Made by a program: the position numbers and the translations under genes. Below, one piece after another: positions 34,062-44,182 of a stretch of DNA of 64,000 bases. Position 1 is the first letter of the stretch, and each line of letters opens with the position of its first letter. A model generated the notes under the pieces. That model searched no databases, had not been told where the DNA came from, and worked only from the letters and a program-made list of their open reading frames with translations. The stretch lies in the NCBI RefSeq assembly GCF_937616625.2, contig NC_065570.1, positions 14,952,001 to 15,016,000 on the forward strand, written 5' to 3'. This stretch comes from Mercurialis annua. Taxonomy: Eukaryota > Streptophyta > Magnoliopsida > Malpighiales > Euphorbiaceae.

Positions 34062-35236
34062 GTTGCGTGATCACCGACACCGATTCTAGATGTACTTCTG
34101 TCGAGGTATAGAGGTATGTCTGTCGTGTTAAGTCATTGGGAAAGTGAATGCCCTGACTTAATGGGTAAACCCTCAGACTGCAGTAATACAGTTACGATCG
34201 CAGGTAAAACTGCGATGGCAGTTTCTGATTACGGTCCAGGTACCAAAGATACATAATTGGACGGCAGTGATTCAGTTCACGGTCCTTATTTTGTTGTCTA
34301 TAAGCTCGTGATATGAGTATGTCTGTTATGACAATTATGGACTAGGGTTTCATATGGATCGACAAATTGGTAATATTTTATATATATATATAACTGTTTT
34401 ATATATATTATGCTATTTTTGTGTTTATCTATAAACTGTCTACCCACTCAGAAATATTTATATTTCTGACCACGTTGTTATTTCCCATTTTCAGGAAACG
34501 AGCTTTGAAGTCAGTCGAGCTTCCACATTCCTACATCAGGGGAGCTCTTCTTTCGGTATTGTACATAGGATTTTGTACTCTTAGTGTGTTGCAATAGTAT
34601 AAGTGTAATGTGCCAGCAGCCGTGCCACTAGTCCTTTGGTTAAATACTCTAATAGGATCTAGTGCACGTGTGTACCTTCTGGGTGGCTGCTTAGTGGCAT
34701 ATTCTATCTAGTTACCGAGTCGGCCTCGTGTTTTTGTGAGGGTCAAAAACAGTATGTTTTATATACACCGGCTACGTGTAACGGGTCCGCTGTGTATTTT
34801 AATATATTTAATACCACCGTTGCGAGACGCACAGGTGTCCGCATTATTTTATTAAGCATATTAACAGTGGCGTGTGGTTTGGAACGGGGCTGCCTATGTG
34901 TTAAGGCAAGCGACACTTAAGTCCCTGGTTTCAAGTGATCACCACGCCAGGTTTCTAAAGGAAGCGAGGGTTGAGATAACGCGGTTATCCAACCAGTTCT
35001 TCTTAAAACCAAAATTCGCAAATATGTATGTTTCAGAAACGTGTTTGCGTTAAACGAGAAAAGTTTTAAATGGTGTTTTTCTGAAAACGGATCGTGCGCG
35101 AGGTACGATCCAGTAACTATATTTGCGAAAAATTTCTAAAGGTTCTAGGTTTGCTACGGGTTTTGGAACAACCATTCCCATTCCCTAGCGCCGGTCGTGA
35201 CTTGGATTAGGGTGGAATTCGGGTCGTGACACCAAC

Positions 35237-35884
35237 GGAATGACGAAGGTTACAAATAAAACAATATGCAAAGAATTGATGAAAAGGTTAGACGAGGCAA
35301 AGGCAACTGGACAGAGGAGCTACTCAGTGTAGTGTGGGCATACAGAATAACACCAAGGAAAGGAACATGAGAAACCAACTTCCTGCTAACATACAGGGTA
35401 GAAGCGTTCATCCAAGTAGAAAATCAAAATGCCCACAATGAGAATAAAACACTACAATAAAGAAAAAACCAAGAAGAACTGCGACTATCGAAGGACCACT
35501 TGGAAGAAAGAAGACATTTAGCAAACATTCGAGTAGAAGCATACAAAAGTCAAGCGGCTAAATATCACAACAAGAGGGTACGAGCACGGGAATTCAAGGT
35601 GGGGGACTTGATCCTAAGAGATGCTGAAATCGGTACCCGATCAAATCAAACCCTTCCTTTTTTATTTCTTTATTTTTACTTATACTTAGAATAGGGGGGA
35701 CAAAATTATTCGAACCCTTGTTATTTTGATTTTAGTTAGAATTAAGTCTGACGAGAATAATATTCTACCATCATAACGAATAACCAAGAAAACCGGAAGA
35801 GGTGCCTACCGCCTAGAAACAATAGAGGGAAAAGAAGTACCCAGATTCTATAATGTAAAACTTTTCAAAATGTATTATGAATGA
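35237..35884 (+). pseudogene. pol: integrase of Tat element, 3' part
   Basis: Resumes after LARD2 with NKTICKELMKRLDEAKG-like sequence (the helix bearing the catalytic Glu in this family), LLSVVWAYRITPRKGT, then at 35500-35640 RRHLANIRVEAYKSQAAKYHNKRV and FKVGDLILRDAEI. Between 35640 and about 35790 the expected LGPNWEGPY block is replaced by unrelated T-rich sequence, probably a small insertion or rearrangement. The end is recognisable as GAYRLETIEGKEVPRFYNV and KMYYE followed by TGA at about 35884. Confidence 0.8.
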
Positions 35885-35938
35885 ATAAAGCTAACAAATA
35901 AATTTTTACCAGAAGCTACGAATATTCACAAACAAACA

Positions 35939-36155
35939 AAACATGTGAGAAACAATCCCCAAAAGGCAACAGCCATGACATTTGAGAAACATTTTTCAAA
36001 AGGCAACAGCCAACATTTGATAGGCATCCCTCAAAAGGAAACGGACAAAACATCTGAGGAACATTCCTCAAGAGAAAAACAATAAGGCCACGACCAAAAC
36101 ATTTGAGGAACAGTCCTCACAAGAAAACAATAAGGAACGGCCAATAAAATAAAAT
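35939..36155 (+). repeat. tandem repeat behind Tat pol, about 5 units with internal hairpins
   Basis: Units of 35-52 bp of the form CATTTGAGGAACATTCCTCA followed by AAAAGGCAACAGCCA-like sequence. The first part of each unit is an inverted repeat (TGAGGA/TCCTCA). Tat elements are known to carry hypervariable tandem repeats in this region. Confidence 0.8.
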
Positions 36156-36317
36156 GGTCAGAAACATTCCACCAAGAGAGCACAAAAGAAACGCATAAAT
36201 AATAGCAGGAAGCAAGCAGAGAAACGAAAACAAAATAAAGAGATAAAATAAAATACGAAAATACATTAAGACAAAAGCAATGGTCAATGATGCCTACAAA
36301 ACAAACTTTTCTAAAAG
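36156..36317. other. A-rich spacer of Tat element
   Basis: A-rich, non-coding stretch between the tandem repeat and the antisense coding remnant; nothing else recognised. Confidence 0.6.
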
Positions 36318-38184
36318 CTATCCACCATTGGGAGTATCGAAGAAGCTAAAAACCTCCGAAAGAAACGGCATGCTGGAGTTCGGCAAGGCCAAAGGCTGAG
36401 AAGAAAATAGAGACGAAAAGCCCAAAGATAGTAGAGGAAGGCTTGGGTGGCTAACGGGAACAGAAGGAGCGGAAGAAGCTGACACATGCACATTAATAGG
36501 AGGCGGCACAACTTGCCCCTGCTTATGCTCCGCCAAAAAACATTGAGCCTCTTCCTTCAACACACGAGCATTGACAGCCAAGAAAGAGGTATTTCCACCA
36601 GGGTGAAGAGCCAAATAGTTATCACGAATAGCTTTACGGTGCAACCTCAACATCCGGGAGACGAGCAAACAAGAATCCTCTAAGCTCCCCTTCATCGCAG
36701 CCTGATCGGCCTTAGCTCGACTTAGTTTTGCCCGCATAGCGATATTGTCTTTCCGCTGAAGGTCTTGTTCGATCAAAGCTTCCTTCACTTGTACAGTGCA
36801 AACTTGAGTTATGCGTTCTCAACCACAAATTCACACTCTTTAGCAACATACCTCTGTTGAGAAACGCGCACACCATTATTAACATTGAGGAAACCTTGGG
36901 AAATCGAGTCATAGAAGTCGTTATTCTCCAAGCGATGGTAGATAGAGGGGGGCTCCATCATCCTGTTGAAATCACAAACTTGGTGAAGAACGTCCAAGTC
37001 GTTACGACTACAACCGTACAGGAGGATCAGGTGAAAACTAGGGTAAATAACGACATCTGGAAAAGCTACTACATCCTCCTCAACAGCCCGGAAAGAAGAA
37101 GAAGATGAAGTCGCCAAAGGATTCAGGGAAGCCCCAGAGATACCCGTCCGGGAAGGAGGAGAAGATGAGGATACCAAAGAAATCGATGCTACCTTAGCAT
37201 GAGAAGCCGACAAAGGCACAATGGAAGGCAGAACCCCAAAATAAATGGGAAGAGCAACGCCGGCTACCCTCACCGGAGTGGAAGAAGGAACCAAAACAGG
37301 GGGAGGGGGCACAGTTGGAGGCTTCTTTATATGAGGAAGCTCTGAGTCATCATTTCGGACAAGCTTTCGAGGAACGACTGCTGATTCACCAAGAAGAGGG
37401 GCGGAAAAAGCAGTGGAGCTACCTACCGAAGCCAACATAAGAAAAATCAGGAAAAAAAAAACAACAACACAGCAAGAAATGTACCAGTAGAAGGAACAAT
37501 GACCGGAAGAGCATCGGTCATGGAGTGGCACGCCTCCATAGATACTTGCTGATAAAATCAGCATAGGACCGAGACCCCTCGACATAGGTGGTACCCATAC
37601 GTTCCATTAATGCCTGTTCTTTTGCCGGTGTCGCCAGCGGATCTCGGGGGTTCATATGCGAACGCCAGGAGGCGGATCCAAAGGATCGGGAAGGGTGAGA
37701 AATAAGAACAAACATGTTGTTCTACATCTTGAACGAGTCCAGAATATCACTAAACATCTTTAACCCGGAACAGAAACCAAGGTAATGAATGGCCAATCCT
37801 TACGGCGGTAAGGAGATTTCATCCAGTAATGGATGCGGGCTAGGGTCAGGCGCTCACCATGGAGATGATAGAGTGACTTGAGATATATGAATTGACGAAT
37901 AGTGTTGGGGTGCAGTTGAGACAAAGCAATACCCTAGTTGTCCAAAAAACAGAGCAGCAGTGTATCAAAAGAAAAGCAAAGACCAGCCGGCAATTTTTCT
38001 TTAAAAAGAAACGATTGACTAGGAGAAAGACGAGAGGATGCAAATTGACCATCACTTGGAACATCTAGAAGAAATTTGTTAGGGATGCCATAAGTCTCCC
38101 GCAACGAAACCAGTGACTCTTAAGTCAAAGAGCAAGACTACTTCTTTAAAGAAGCGACGACCTTCGAGTAATCTTCAGCCATGA
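36318..38184 (-). pseudogene. antisense coding remnant of Tat element
   Basis: Minus-strand frames run from an ATG at 38184 (MAEDYSKVVASLKK, then TAG) through 38064-37846 (FQVMVNLHPLVFLL; next frame SRLSPSQSFLFKEKLPAGL), 37715-37518 (MFVLISHPSRSFGSASW), 37585-36809 (258 codons, Ser/Pro/Val-rich centre) to 36788-36318 (156 codons, charged helical start QDLQRKDNIAMRAKLSRAKADQ). Some Tat elements (Grande, Retand) carry an antisense ORF between pol and the 3' LTR whose product resembles the Pfam family 'putative gypsy type transposon'; the position and helical C-terminal half fit. Function unknown. Several stops and shifts make this a pseudogene. Confidence 0.7.
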
Positions 38185-38254
38185 TCAAAGAAGAAAAAAG
38201 AAAGGAAATTCAACAAGAAAGCAAGGAAGGAGAAGAAGAAGACGAAAGCATAAA

Positions 38255-39164
38255 CAGTGGCAGATCCAAAAAATTTATATGGTGGGGTCCACATATATTT
38301 AAAATTAAAATATTTATTTAAGTATATCATATTAAAACATAACATTATTCTATAATTTTCCTTGGCAAATTTTTATTTTCTTAAATAGTAGATCATTAAA
38401 TCGTTATTCCAGTATTAAATATATCATTTTTAATATTTGTTAGTAAATAATTATTCAGCAGTTGATCACTCGTGTAGTTCATAAATCTCTCTTTATTGAT
38501 TTTATTCATGTTTTTTTTAATTTAAAATGTATATATATCGAGTTAAATAATTAAAAAAATTGATAATTTATTTGATTCGGTTATAAATTAATCATATTAT
38601 TTTAATAATATCTCATAATGATTCACAAAAAAATATGTGTATATGAACTAAATTAGAAATCGTTCAATAAAACTTAAATGGAAAATTGAACAAATGTACA
38701 CTTAAATTTAATTGTAATCAACAAATAAAGTAAATTTGTACAATTTTAAAATGTATATTTATAGTTTATAAATAAAAAAATATTTATGTACTTTAGTGAA
38801 TTTTTCTCTAACTATTTAGAATATTAATTTGTGCCTAATAATTTTTATTTTATATGATACTAATGTCATTTTTCAATTTAGATGTCCCTAGAAAAACTTT
38901 AAACTTTTAAAAGAATTCATAATTTTTTCTTCAATTTTCAAAATATATGTTTAAATAAATAATGAATAAATGAGTAGAAAAGTAAATTTGATTATTTATG
39001 GTTTGAAATTGATAAAAATTCTATAAATCTCTACTCAAGGTTTTTTTATTAAACTTTATGGGTGTATTAGCAAATTTAACAAAATATAATAGGTAGTAAT
39101 CTATTTTTAATGAAAAAAGGGTGGGGTCCATGGATCTACCCTTGTAAGTGTGCATCTGCCTCTA
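38255..39164. mobile_element. 910-bp hAT-like non-autonomous element
   Basis: Ends CAGTGGCAGATCC and, inverted, TAGAGGCAGATGC match at 10 of 13 positions; a GGTGGGGTCCA block recurs near both ends. Flanks AGCATAAA (38247-38254) and AGCAGAAA (39165-39172) form an 8-bp target duplication with one change, the length used by hAT elements. The interior is AT-rich without transposase. It lies between the antisense ORF and the 3' LTR of the Tat element. Confidence 0.75.
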
Positions 39165-39385
39165 AGCAGAAAGACAATGAGAATAAAAAAAAGAGACAAT
39201 TTAGGCGAATTCTTTTTAAAAAAGTGAAATCAAACGACGGCATAACACGAAAGGATGCAAGACGCATTAATTGCACCATAGCATGCTGTTTGAAAGGCAC
39301 AAATATATAGAGGAGGGGAAAGCCGGCCGACGGCCTGACCCACTAAAATCTACTTTGCAATATAAAAATAAATATTTATAGGAAC

Positions 39386-39408
39386 CGGGAATGGAGGGGG
39401 GAGATTAA
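39386..39408 (+). other. polypurine tract of Tat element
   Basis: Purine run GGAATGGAGGGGGGAGA within this stretch ends just before the TGATG of the 3' LTR. Confidence 0.75.
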
Positions 39409-39645
39409 TGATGGAATGAGACTACAAACCCAACAAAGCACACAAATACCACATCACCCAAAAGAAACAATGAATACACGCTCACCTATGAATAAGATAG
39501 TCCCAAGCCACCAAAGAAGATCCAGATTTTATCAGCACATCTAGAGATACCATATAATCATATAACTAGAGCCGAAGCTCATACCTTCCATCTGAACCTA
39601 TACTAGAAACCACAATAATTCTTTATAAAATTCCCACATTTATCA
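39409..39645 (+). repeat. 3' LTR of Tat element
   Basis: 237 bp, TGATGGAATGAGAC to CCCACATTTATCA, followed by the target duplication ATGTG. Confidence 0.92.
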
Positions 39646-39787
39646 ATGTGCTTTTAGCAACAAGGCAAACATGTGTTGTTGTTAGTTTTCACTATATATA
39701 AATTATATGCATCATTTTCTAGAAAAATGTCAGTTATTTTTTTCTTAACAAGTTTAATTTTAGTATCATAAATTATAAATAAATTAA

Positions 39788-40096
39788 GGGTTAATGTCAT
39801 AAAAATTCACCTACTTTACATGTTTTTTCATTTTAATCACGTAGTTTAAATTTTCTCATTTTCATGCACGAACTACCACTTTTTCTCAAATTCATGCACG
39901 GTGTTGAGGTGTCACGACTCCATTGATGTAATTCGCTGAGGTGGAGTTCATTTTACACTAATGAATGAGTGCCACCTCAGCGCCGTGCATGAATTTGAGA
40001 AAAAGTGGTAGTTCGTGCATGAAAATGAGAAAATTTAAACTGCGTGATTAAAATGAAAAAACGTGTAAAGTTCGTGATTTTTTTTGACATTAACCC
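39788..40096. mobile_element. 309-bp Mutator-like MITE
   Basis: Nearly full-length palindrome: arms of about 115-130 bp beginning GGGTTAATGTCATAAAAA and ending ...TTGACATTAACCC. A perfect 9-bp duplication ATAAATTAA flanks it (39779-39787, 40097-40105), the length typical of Mutator-like elements. No coding capacity. Confidence 0.9.
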
Positions 40097-40479
40097 ATAA
40101 ATTAATTTAAGTAATTTTTAAAAAAAAAAATTGTAATCAAATAATTAAAAAGTATAGTTTACATTAACTTTATATTAAATTTATATTAAATTTACATGTA
40201 GTTAATTCTGAGTTTACATTAAATTTATTTTTATAATATTATCAATTAATATTTATTGTTGTACATTAATATATTGTTTATGCTTATTTATTCACATTTT
40301 GCATGCAGAGATTGAGTTTAATATAATTTCAAGTTTATATGGGATTGATAACAAATTATATTAACTAATATTTGAATAAAAAAATTCATCAAAGATAATT
40401 AAAATATTTAACATGAACAAAAAACTATATATATTTCGTTATGATTATTTTATTTAAAAAATGTTACTTTAGATTTATG

Positions 40480-41040
40480 AAGAAAAAAATTTATATTTTA
40501 TATCAAGTTGACAATAAATTGATTCAATAAACACACAAAAACTAATAATTGTATATTATAGGGTTTACAATGAGTCAATTCATGACTATAAAAACACATG
40601 ATAAATTAATTAATATTTTTTGAAATCTAAAATTGACATAAGTTGTTTCATGTTTAGAAAACACGTGCTAAATCTATATATATGTAGTTAACATATAAAG
40701 TTGGTAAAACGTTGACTCGTCGTTACATAAACACATGATAAAATAATAAATATTTATTTAAAATATATAGTTGACAGTAAGTGAATTCATTGTTACATAA
40801 ACAATTGATTAACTAGTAAAATATATTTTCAAAATATAAAGTTCACAATGGGTTAATTCATGGTTACGACAACGCATTATAAACTAATAAATGTTTATTT
40901 AAAATTTAAAGTGAACAATGAGTTGATTCATGTTTACATGGAAAGTTGACAATGAGTCAATTAATGGTTACAAAAACACATGATAAACTAGTATATTTAT
41001 ATTTAAAATCTAAATTTCACTAAAAGTCGATCCATGACTA
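40480..41040. repeat. 65-70 bp minisatellite in element B
   Basis: Reverse-complement version of the units at 6424-7010 (AAAGTTGACAATGAGT, CATGGTTACA, AACACATGATAAACTA), about 7 degenerate units. Confidence 0.7.
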
Positions 41041-41064
41041 TATAAACCCTTGATAAAATAATAA

Positions 41065-41434
41065 GGATTAATTTCATAAAAATTCACGACCTTTGCACGT
41101 AGTTTTATATTAATCACGACTTTTAAAAGGTGGCGTTTAAATACACGACCGTTCATTTTATTTCAAATCTATCAATAAAGTAAAATCTGGTGTATTTTTT
41201 AAGACAAAAAATTCATAATCCTACATAATCTAATCAAAAGATAATAAAATTTGGTGTCGAGTTATAATTTGGGTGTTTAATTAATGGTTTAGTGAAGAAC
41301 TTAGTCAACAAAAATACATTAAAATGATGAATTTGAAACAAAATGAAAGGTCGTGTATTTAAACGCCACCTTTTAAAAGTCGTGATTAAAATGAAACTAC
41401 GTGCAAAGATCGTGATTTTTTATGTAATTAACCC
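41065..41434. mobile_element. 370-bp Mutator-like MITE, related to the 309-bp one
   Basis: Arms of about 105 bp begin GGATTAATTTCATAAAAA and end TATGTAATTAACCC. They include ACGACTTTTAAAAGGTGGCG and its complement. A perfect 9-bp duplication AAATAATAA lies at 41056-41064 and 41435-41443. Termini match those of the 309-bp MITE, the internal sequence does not. Confidence 0.9.
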
Positions 41435-41570
41435 AAATAATAAATGTATATTTAAAATCTAAAGTTGAGAACAAGTGGTTACATAAATTTTAAATTTTTT
41501 AACTTTAATTTTTTTTAATATTTTAAATTTCAATCAAATTATTTCAAGCAAACAAAATTAATCTTAAATT

Positions 41571-41636
41571 TATAATCGGTGTATAAAAAAATTGCTTTAA
41601 GTTTATAATCGGTGTATAAAAAAATTGCTTTAAGTT
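41571..41636. repeat. 33-bp direct duplication
   Basis: Two identical 33-bp units beginning TATAATCGGTGTATAAAAA, adjacent to each other within element B. Confidence 0.9.
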
Positions 41637-42258
41637 TATATACAATTTTTTTTTATATTACGTTTATATTTATTTTACATACAATCATATACATTATTAA
41701 AGAGTACATGTACATATAATAAAAAGTAAATAATGACAACAAACAGGTCTTATCTTAGTTGTGAGGCACATGGCCAATAAATGAGAGGTCCTAAGTGCGA
41801 ACCTCACTAAGAGTAAATGATATTTTATTTAATTATTTAAATATCTGACAACTAGAGTTGACCGTTGACCGACTCTTGTTGACTGTTGGCCGACCACCGT
41901 CCGGCGGCCGGACCAACAACTCCTAGCTAGATCAATTCCCGATTGGGCGGACCATTTTTGGTTCAACAGTCACCTTATCCTTTACTTATTAACTATTGAT
42001 AAGGGGTCAAATAGGCAAGTGAGCGTTGACCTAGTTGACAACGCTCACATTGCATTTCTCTGAGGGAATGGATTCGACCCACCCCTCAGACAGCCAGTGG
42101 ACTGATTAGAAAATGAATACTAACACTAACACCTAACATCTAACGTAGTGTAATTCTATCTTCGACAAAAAAAGGGTCAAATAGATCTAAAAATGTTTTG
42201 AAGTATAAATGAAAAGTTGAAAAATTCAATTGGGGGATTTTTGCACTAATGTTTTTTT

Positions 42259-42366
42259 TAGTCACTAACATATATTTTTGTAAAATATGAGTCATCTATT
42301 TGTATTATCTTTAGTTTTACTTTTTCTAGATTCTGTGTACTTGACTTTCATGATCTCAACTATTCC
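42259..42366. other. spacer between element B and LINE
   Basis: AT-rich; no feature recognised beyond the start of the LINE target duplication at 42367. Confidence 0.5.
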
Positions 42367-42485
42367 AACATTTATGGTTGTTTTTTTTTTGGTAAAATGT
42401 ACCAAAAGAGATATACCAACTATTTACACATGAAGGCTCACAGCTGAAAACCAGCAGCCCAACAACTCAAAAACAAAAACAGCAA

Positions 42486-43046
42486 TTAAGCTAATCTACT
42501 CCAGTTCTGATACAGAACAGCAAAACTATCAGAGCTATTCCTCTTGGTATACAATTTCAACAAAATATCTCTTCTAATCCAGGTCTTGATCACCCCTGCA
42601 TTCACTCTTTCATTTGTAAAAATTATACTATTCCTACCTCTCCAAACATTGTAGATAGAACAAATGAAAGCCAATCTTCTCACCTTTGCTAACAAACATT
42701 TTCCAGCTGTTTTCTTGCTATACCAAGACCATTCACGTCTCCAGTTACTCCAGTCCCTATTTATGAAGCAAGCTTTCATAACATCAGTGATCACACTTCT
42801 CATCTCAGTACACTCAAAAAATAAGTGCTCTACAGATTCCACAGCACTGTTACAGAAAACACATTCATCCTTATCAATACATCCCCATCTTTTGAGTTTG
42901 TCTCTTGTCTTCAATCTCTTCTTCACTGCAAGCCACGCTATGAAGCTTTTTCTAGGGATACAGCCAGGGTTCCATATTACTCTCCACCACGTAACTTTAG
43001 GATATTTCATTATGAAATGGTCCCAAGCGTTCTTGATTTCCTGCAT
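42486..43046 (-). pseudogene. LINE ORF2 C-terminus (zf-RVT)
   Basis: 186 codons: AWDHFIMKYPKVTWWRVIW, RKSFIAWLAVKKRLKTRDKL, then the zinc-binding-like block CVFCNSAVESVEHLFFEC, characteristic of the zf-RVT domain at the C-terminus of plant LINE ORF2. It is in a different frame from the RT part upstream, and the junction at about 43046 removes the sequence normally found between them. It ends at TAG/TGA near 42486 followed by the 3' UTR and poly(A). Confidence 0.9.
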
Positions 43047-44182
43047 ATGTCAAATGCTTAGCAGTCCAATGAGTGATCCTCCTGGTGATCCTCTCAATTA
43101 AAATGCTGCAATCCTCCTTAGTTAACCTCTTGCTAATGAGGGGAACTCCAAGATACTTAATAGGTAGGCTACCTTCAGAAAATCTCAACAAGCTCAACAT
43201 ATCAGTTTTGATGTTTGCATCCACTCCACAAAAGTAAACACAACTCTTATCAGAGTTCACTTGAAGCCCAGAGGTTTTATGGAATCTTTCCAAGATACCA
43301 GCAACTCTACTAACACTCCTTAAGTTCCCTTTACAGAATATAAAGAGATCATCTGCAAAACACATATGGTTTATCTTCAAATTCTTGCAACCTGAGTGGT
43401 AGTCAAAGTCATTGTCATCTAGCTGATTTAAGGATCTGGATAAGAACTCCATGACCAGGACAAAAAGGAGAGGGGACATAGGGTCCCCTTGCCTGATTCC
43501 ACAAGCTCCTCTAAAAAAACCCTCAGGGCAGCCATTAATCATAATTGAGTACACAGGGGACCTCATACAAGCCATAACCCAATTAATGAATTGACTAGGA
43601 AACCTTAAGCTCAATAAAACCTCCTCAATACAATCCCAGCTAATGGAATCATATGCTTTTCTGATATCAATCTTCATAGCACAATCACCTCCACCTCTAC
43701 TTCTATGGTAATTATGGACTAATTCATGAGCCAATAAGATGTTGTCAGCAATCTTCCTTCCAGGAACAAATGCAGACTGAGCCTTATCAATAAGGTATCC
43801 TAAAACCCTGCTAAGCCTTGCTGAAATTATCTTAGTAATACACTTGTAAAGGACATTACAGCAAGAGATGGGTCTATAATCACTAATATTCTCAGCATTC
43901 TCTATTTTGGGGATAATGGTAATGATTGTAGCATTCAACTTCTTAAGCAAAATCCCAGTCTCAAAGATATCAATAACAGCTTCACTCACATCTTTCCCAA
44001 TAATATCCCAACTCTTTTAAAAAAAATAAACTGCTATAACCATCAGGGCCAAGGGCTTTTTCACTATTAATGTTGAACGTTGCATCTCTAACCTCCTTCT
44101 CAGTGACAGGACTGCAAAGCAAAATCTTATCTTGATCCTTAACATAATTCCCATTAGCTATAATATCACTATCAACACTCAA
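42997..44182 (-). pseudogene. LINE ORF2 reverse transcriptase region
   Basis: RT in two frames: 44182-43982 (EKEVRDATFNINSEKALGPDGYSS) and 43989-42997 (ATIITIIPKIENAENISDYRPISC, KAQSAFVPGRKIADNILLAHE, KIDIRKAYDSISWD, GIRQGDPMSPLLFVL, catalytic FADDLFIF, LPIKYLGVPL). The frame change lies at an A8/T8 run near 44020-44027 and is probably a homopolymer slip. After HLTYAG the sequence jumps to the segment preceding zf-RVT. It is separated from the endonuclease by a TAG at about 44180. Catalytic aspartates are retained. Confidence 0.92.

Larger units (their letters stand above)
23115..35231 (+). mobile_element. LARD2: complete non-autonomous LTR retrotransposon, 12.1 kb
   Basis: LTRs at 23115-27653 and 32253-35231 with ends TGYAATAACCCG...GGTCGTGACA; perfect 5-bp duplication CCAAC at 23110-23114 and 35232-35236. 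Deleting it rejoins the Tat integrase frame (HPQPN to NG-TEV-like NKTICKELMKRL). The left LTR is longer because of a 1.6-kb secondary insertion. The interior has a primer site, a gag-like remnant and a purine tract but no clear pol. LTR termini, the GAGGACGAATTT motif and the primer site are Tekay-like. Confidence 0.92.
32253..35231 (+). repeat. 3' LTR of LARD2
   Basis: 2979 bp, TGTAATAACCCGG to GGGTCGTGACA. Collinear with the left LTR apart from the 1.6-kb insert, with scattered substitutions and small indels. Confidence 0.92.
19564..39645 (+). mobile_element. Tat-lineage Ty3/gypsy element split by LARD2 and a hAT
   Basis: Short LTRs of 237 bp each (TGATG...TTATCA) are bounded by a perfect 5-bp target duplication ATGTG (19559-19563, 39646-39650). 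The primer site is of the TGGCGTCGTCTGTGGGA kind seen in Tat elements. Pol has protease, RT, a second RNase H and integrase, followed by an antisense coding remnant, all features of the Tat group. Removing LARD2 (12.1 kb) and the hAT (0.9 kb) leaves about 7 kb. Gag is almost entirely missing. The LTRs differ at 39 of 237 aligned positions, so the insertion is old. Confidence 0.9.
39651..42258 (-). mobile_element. element B, main fragment
   Basis: Continues B after the Tat element and matches the reverse complement of element A from about 7600 back to 6105, including the 65-70 bp units. The right end (41755-42258) is itself an inverted copy of B's own left part (a GAGAGGTCCTAAGTGCGAACC block and GTTGACCGTTGACC blocks), so B has inverted ends several hundred bp long. 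It ends near GGGGGATTTTTGCACTAAT. Two MITEs are inserted in it. Confidence 0.6.

Noticed and set aside
36857..37108. Plus-strand frame inside the Tat antisense coding region
   Set aside because: Shadow of the longer minus-strand frame at 36809-37585.
42664..43101. 145-codon plus-strand frame
   Set aside because: Shadow of LINE ORF2, whose RT and zf-RVT motifs are clear on the minus strand.
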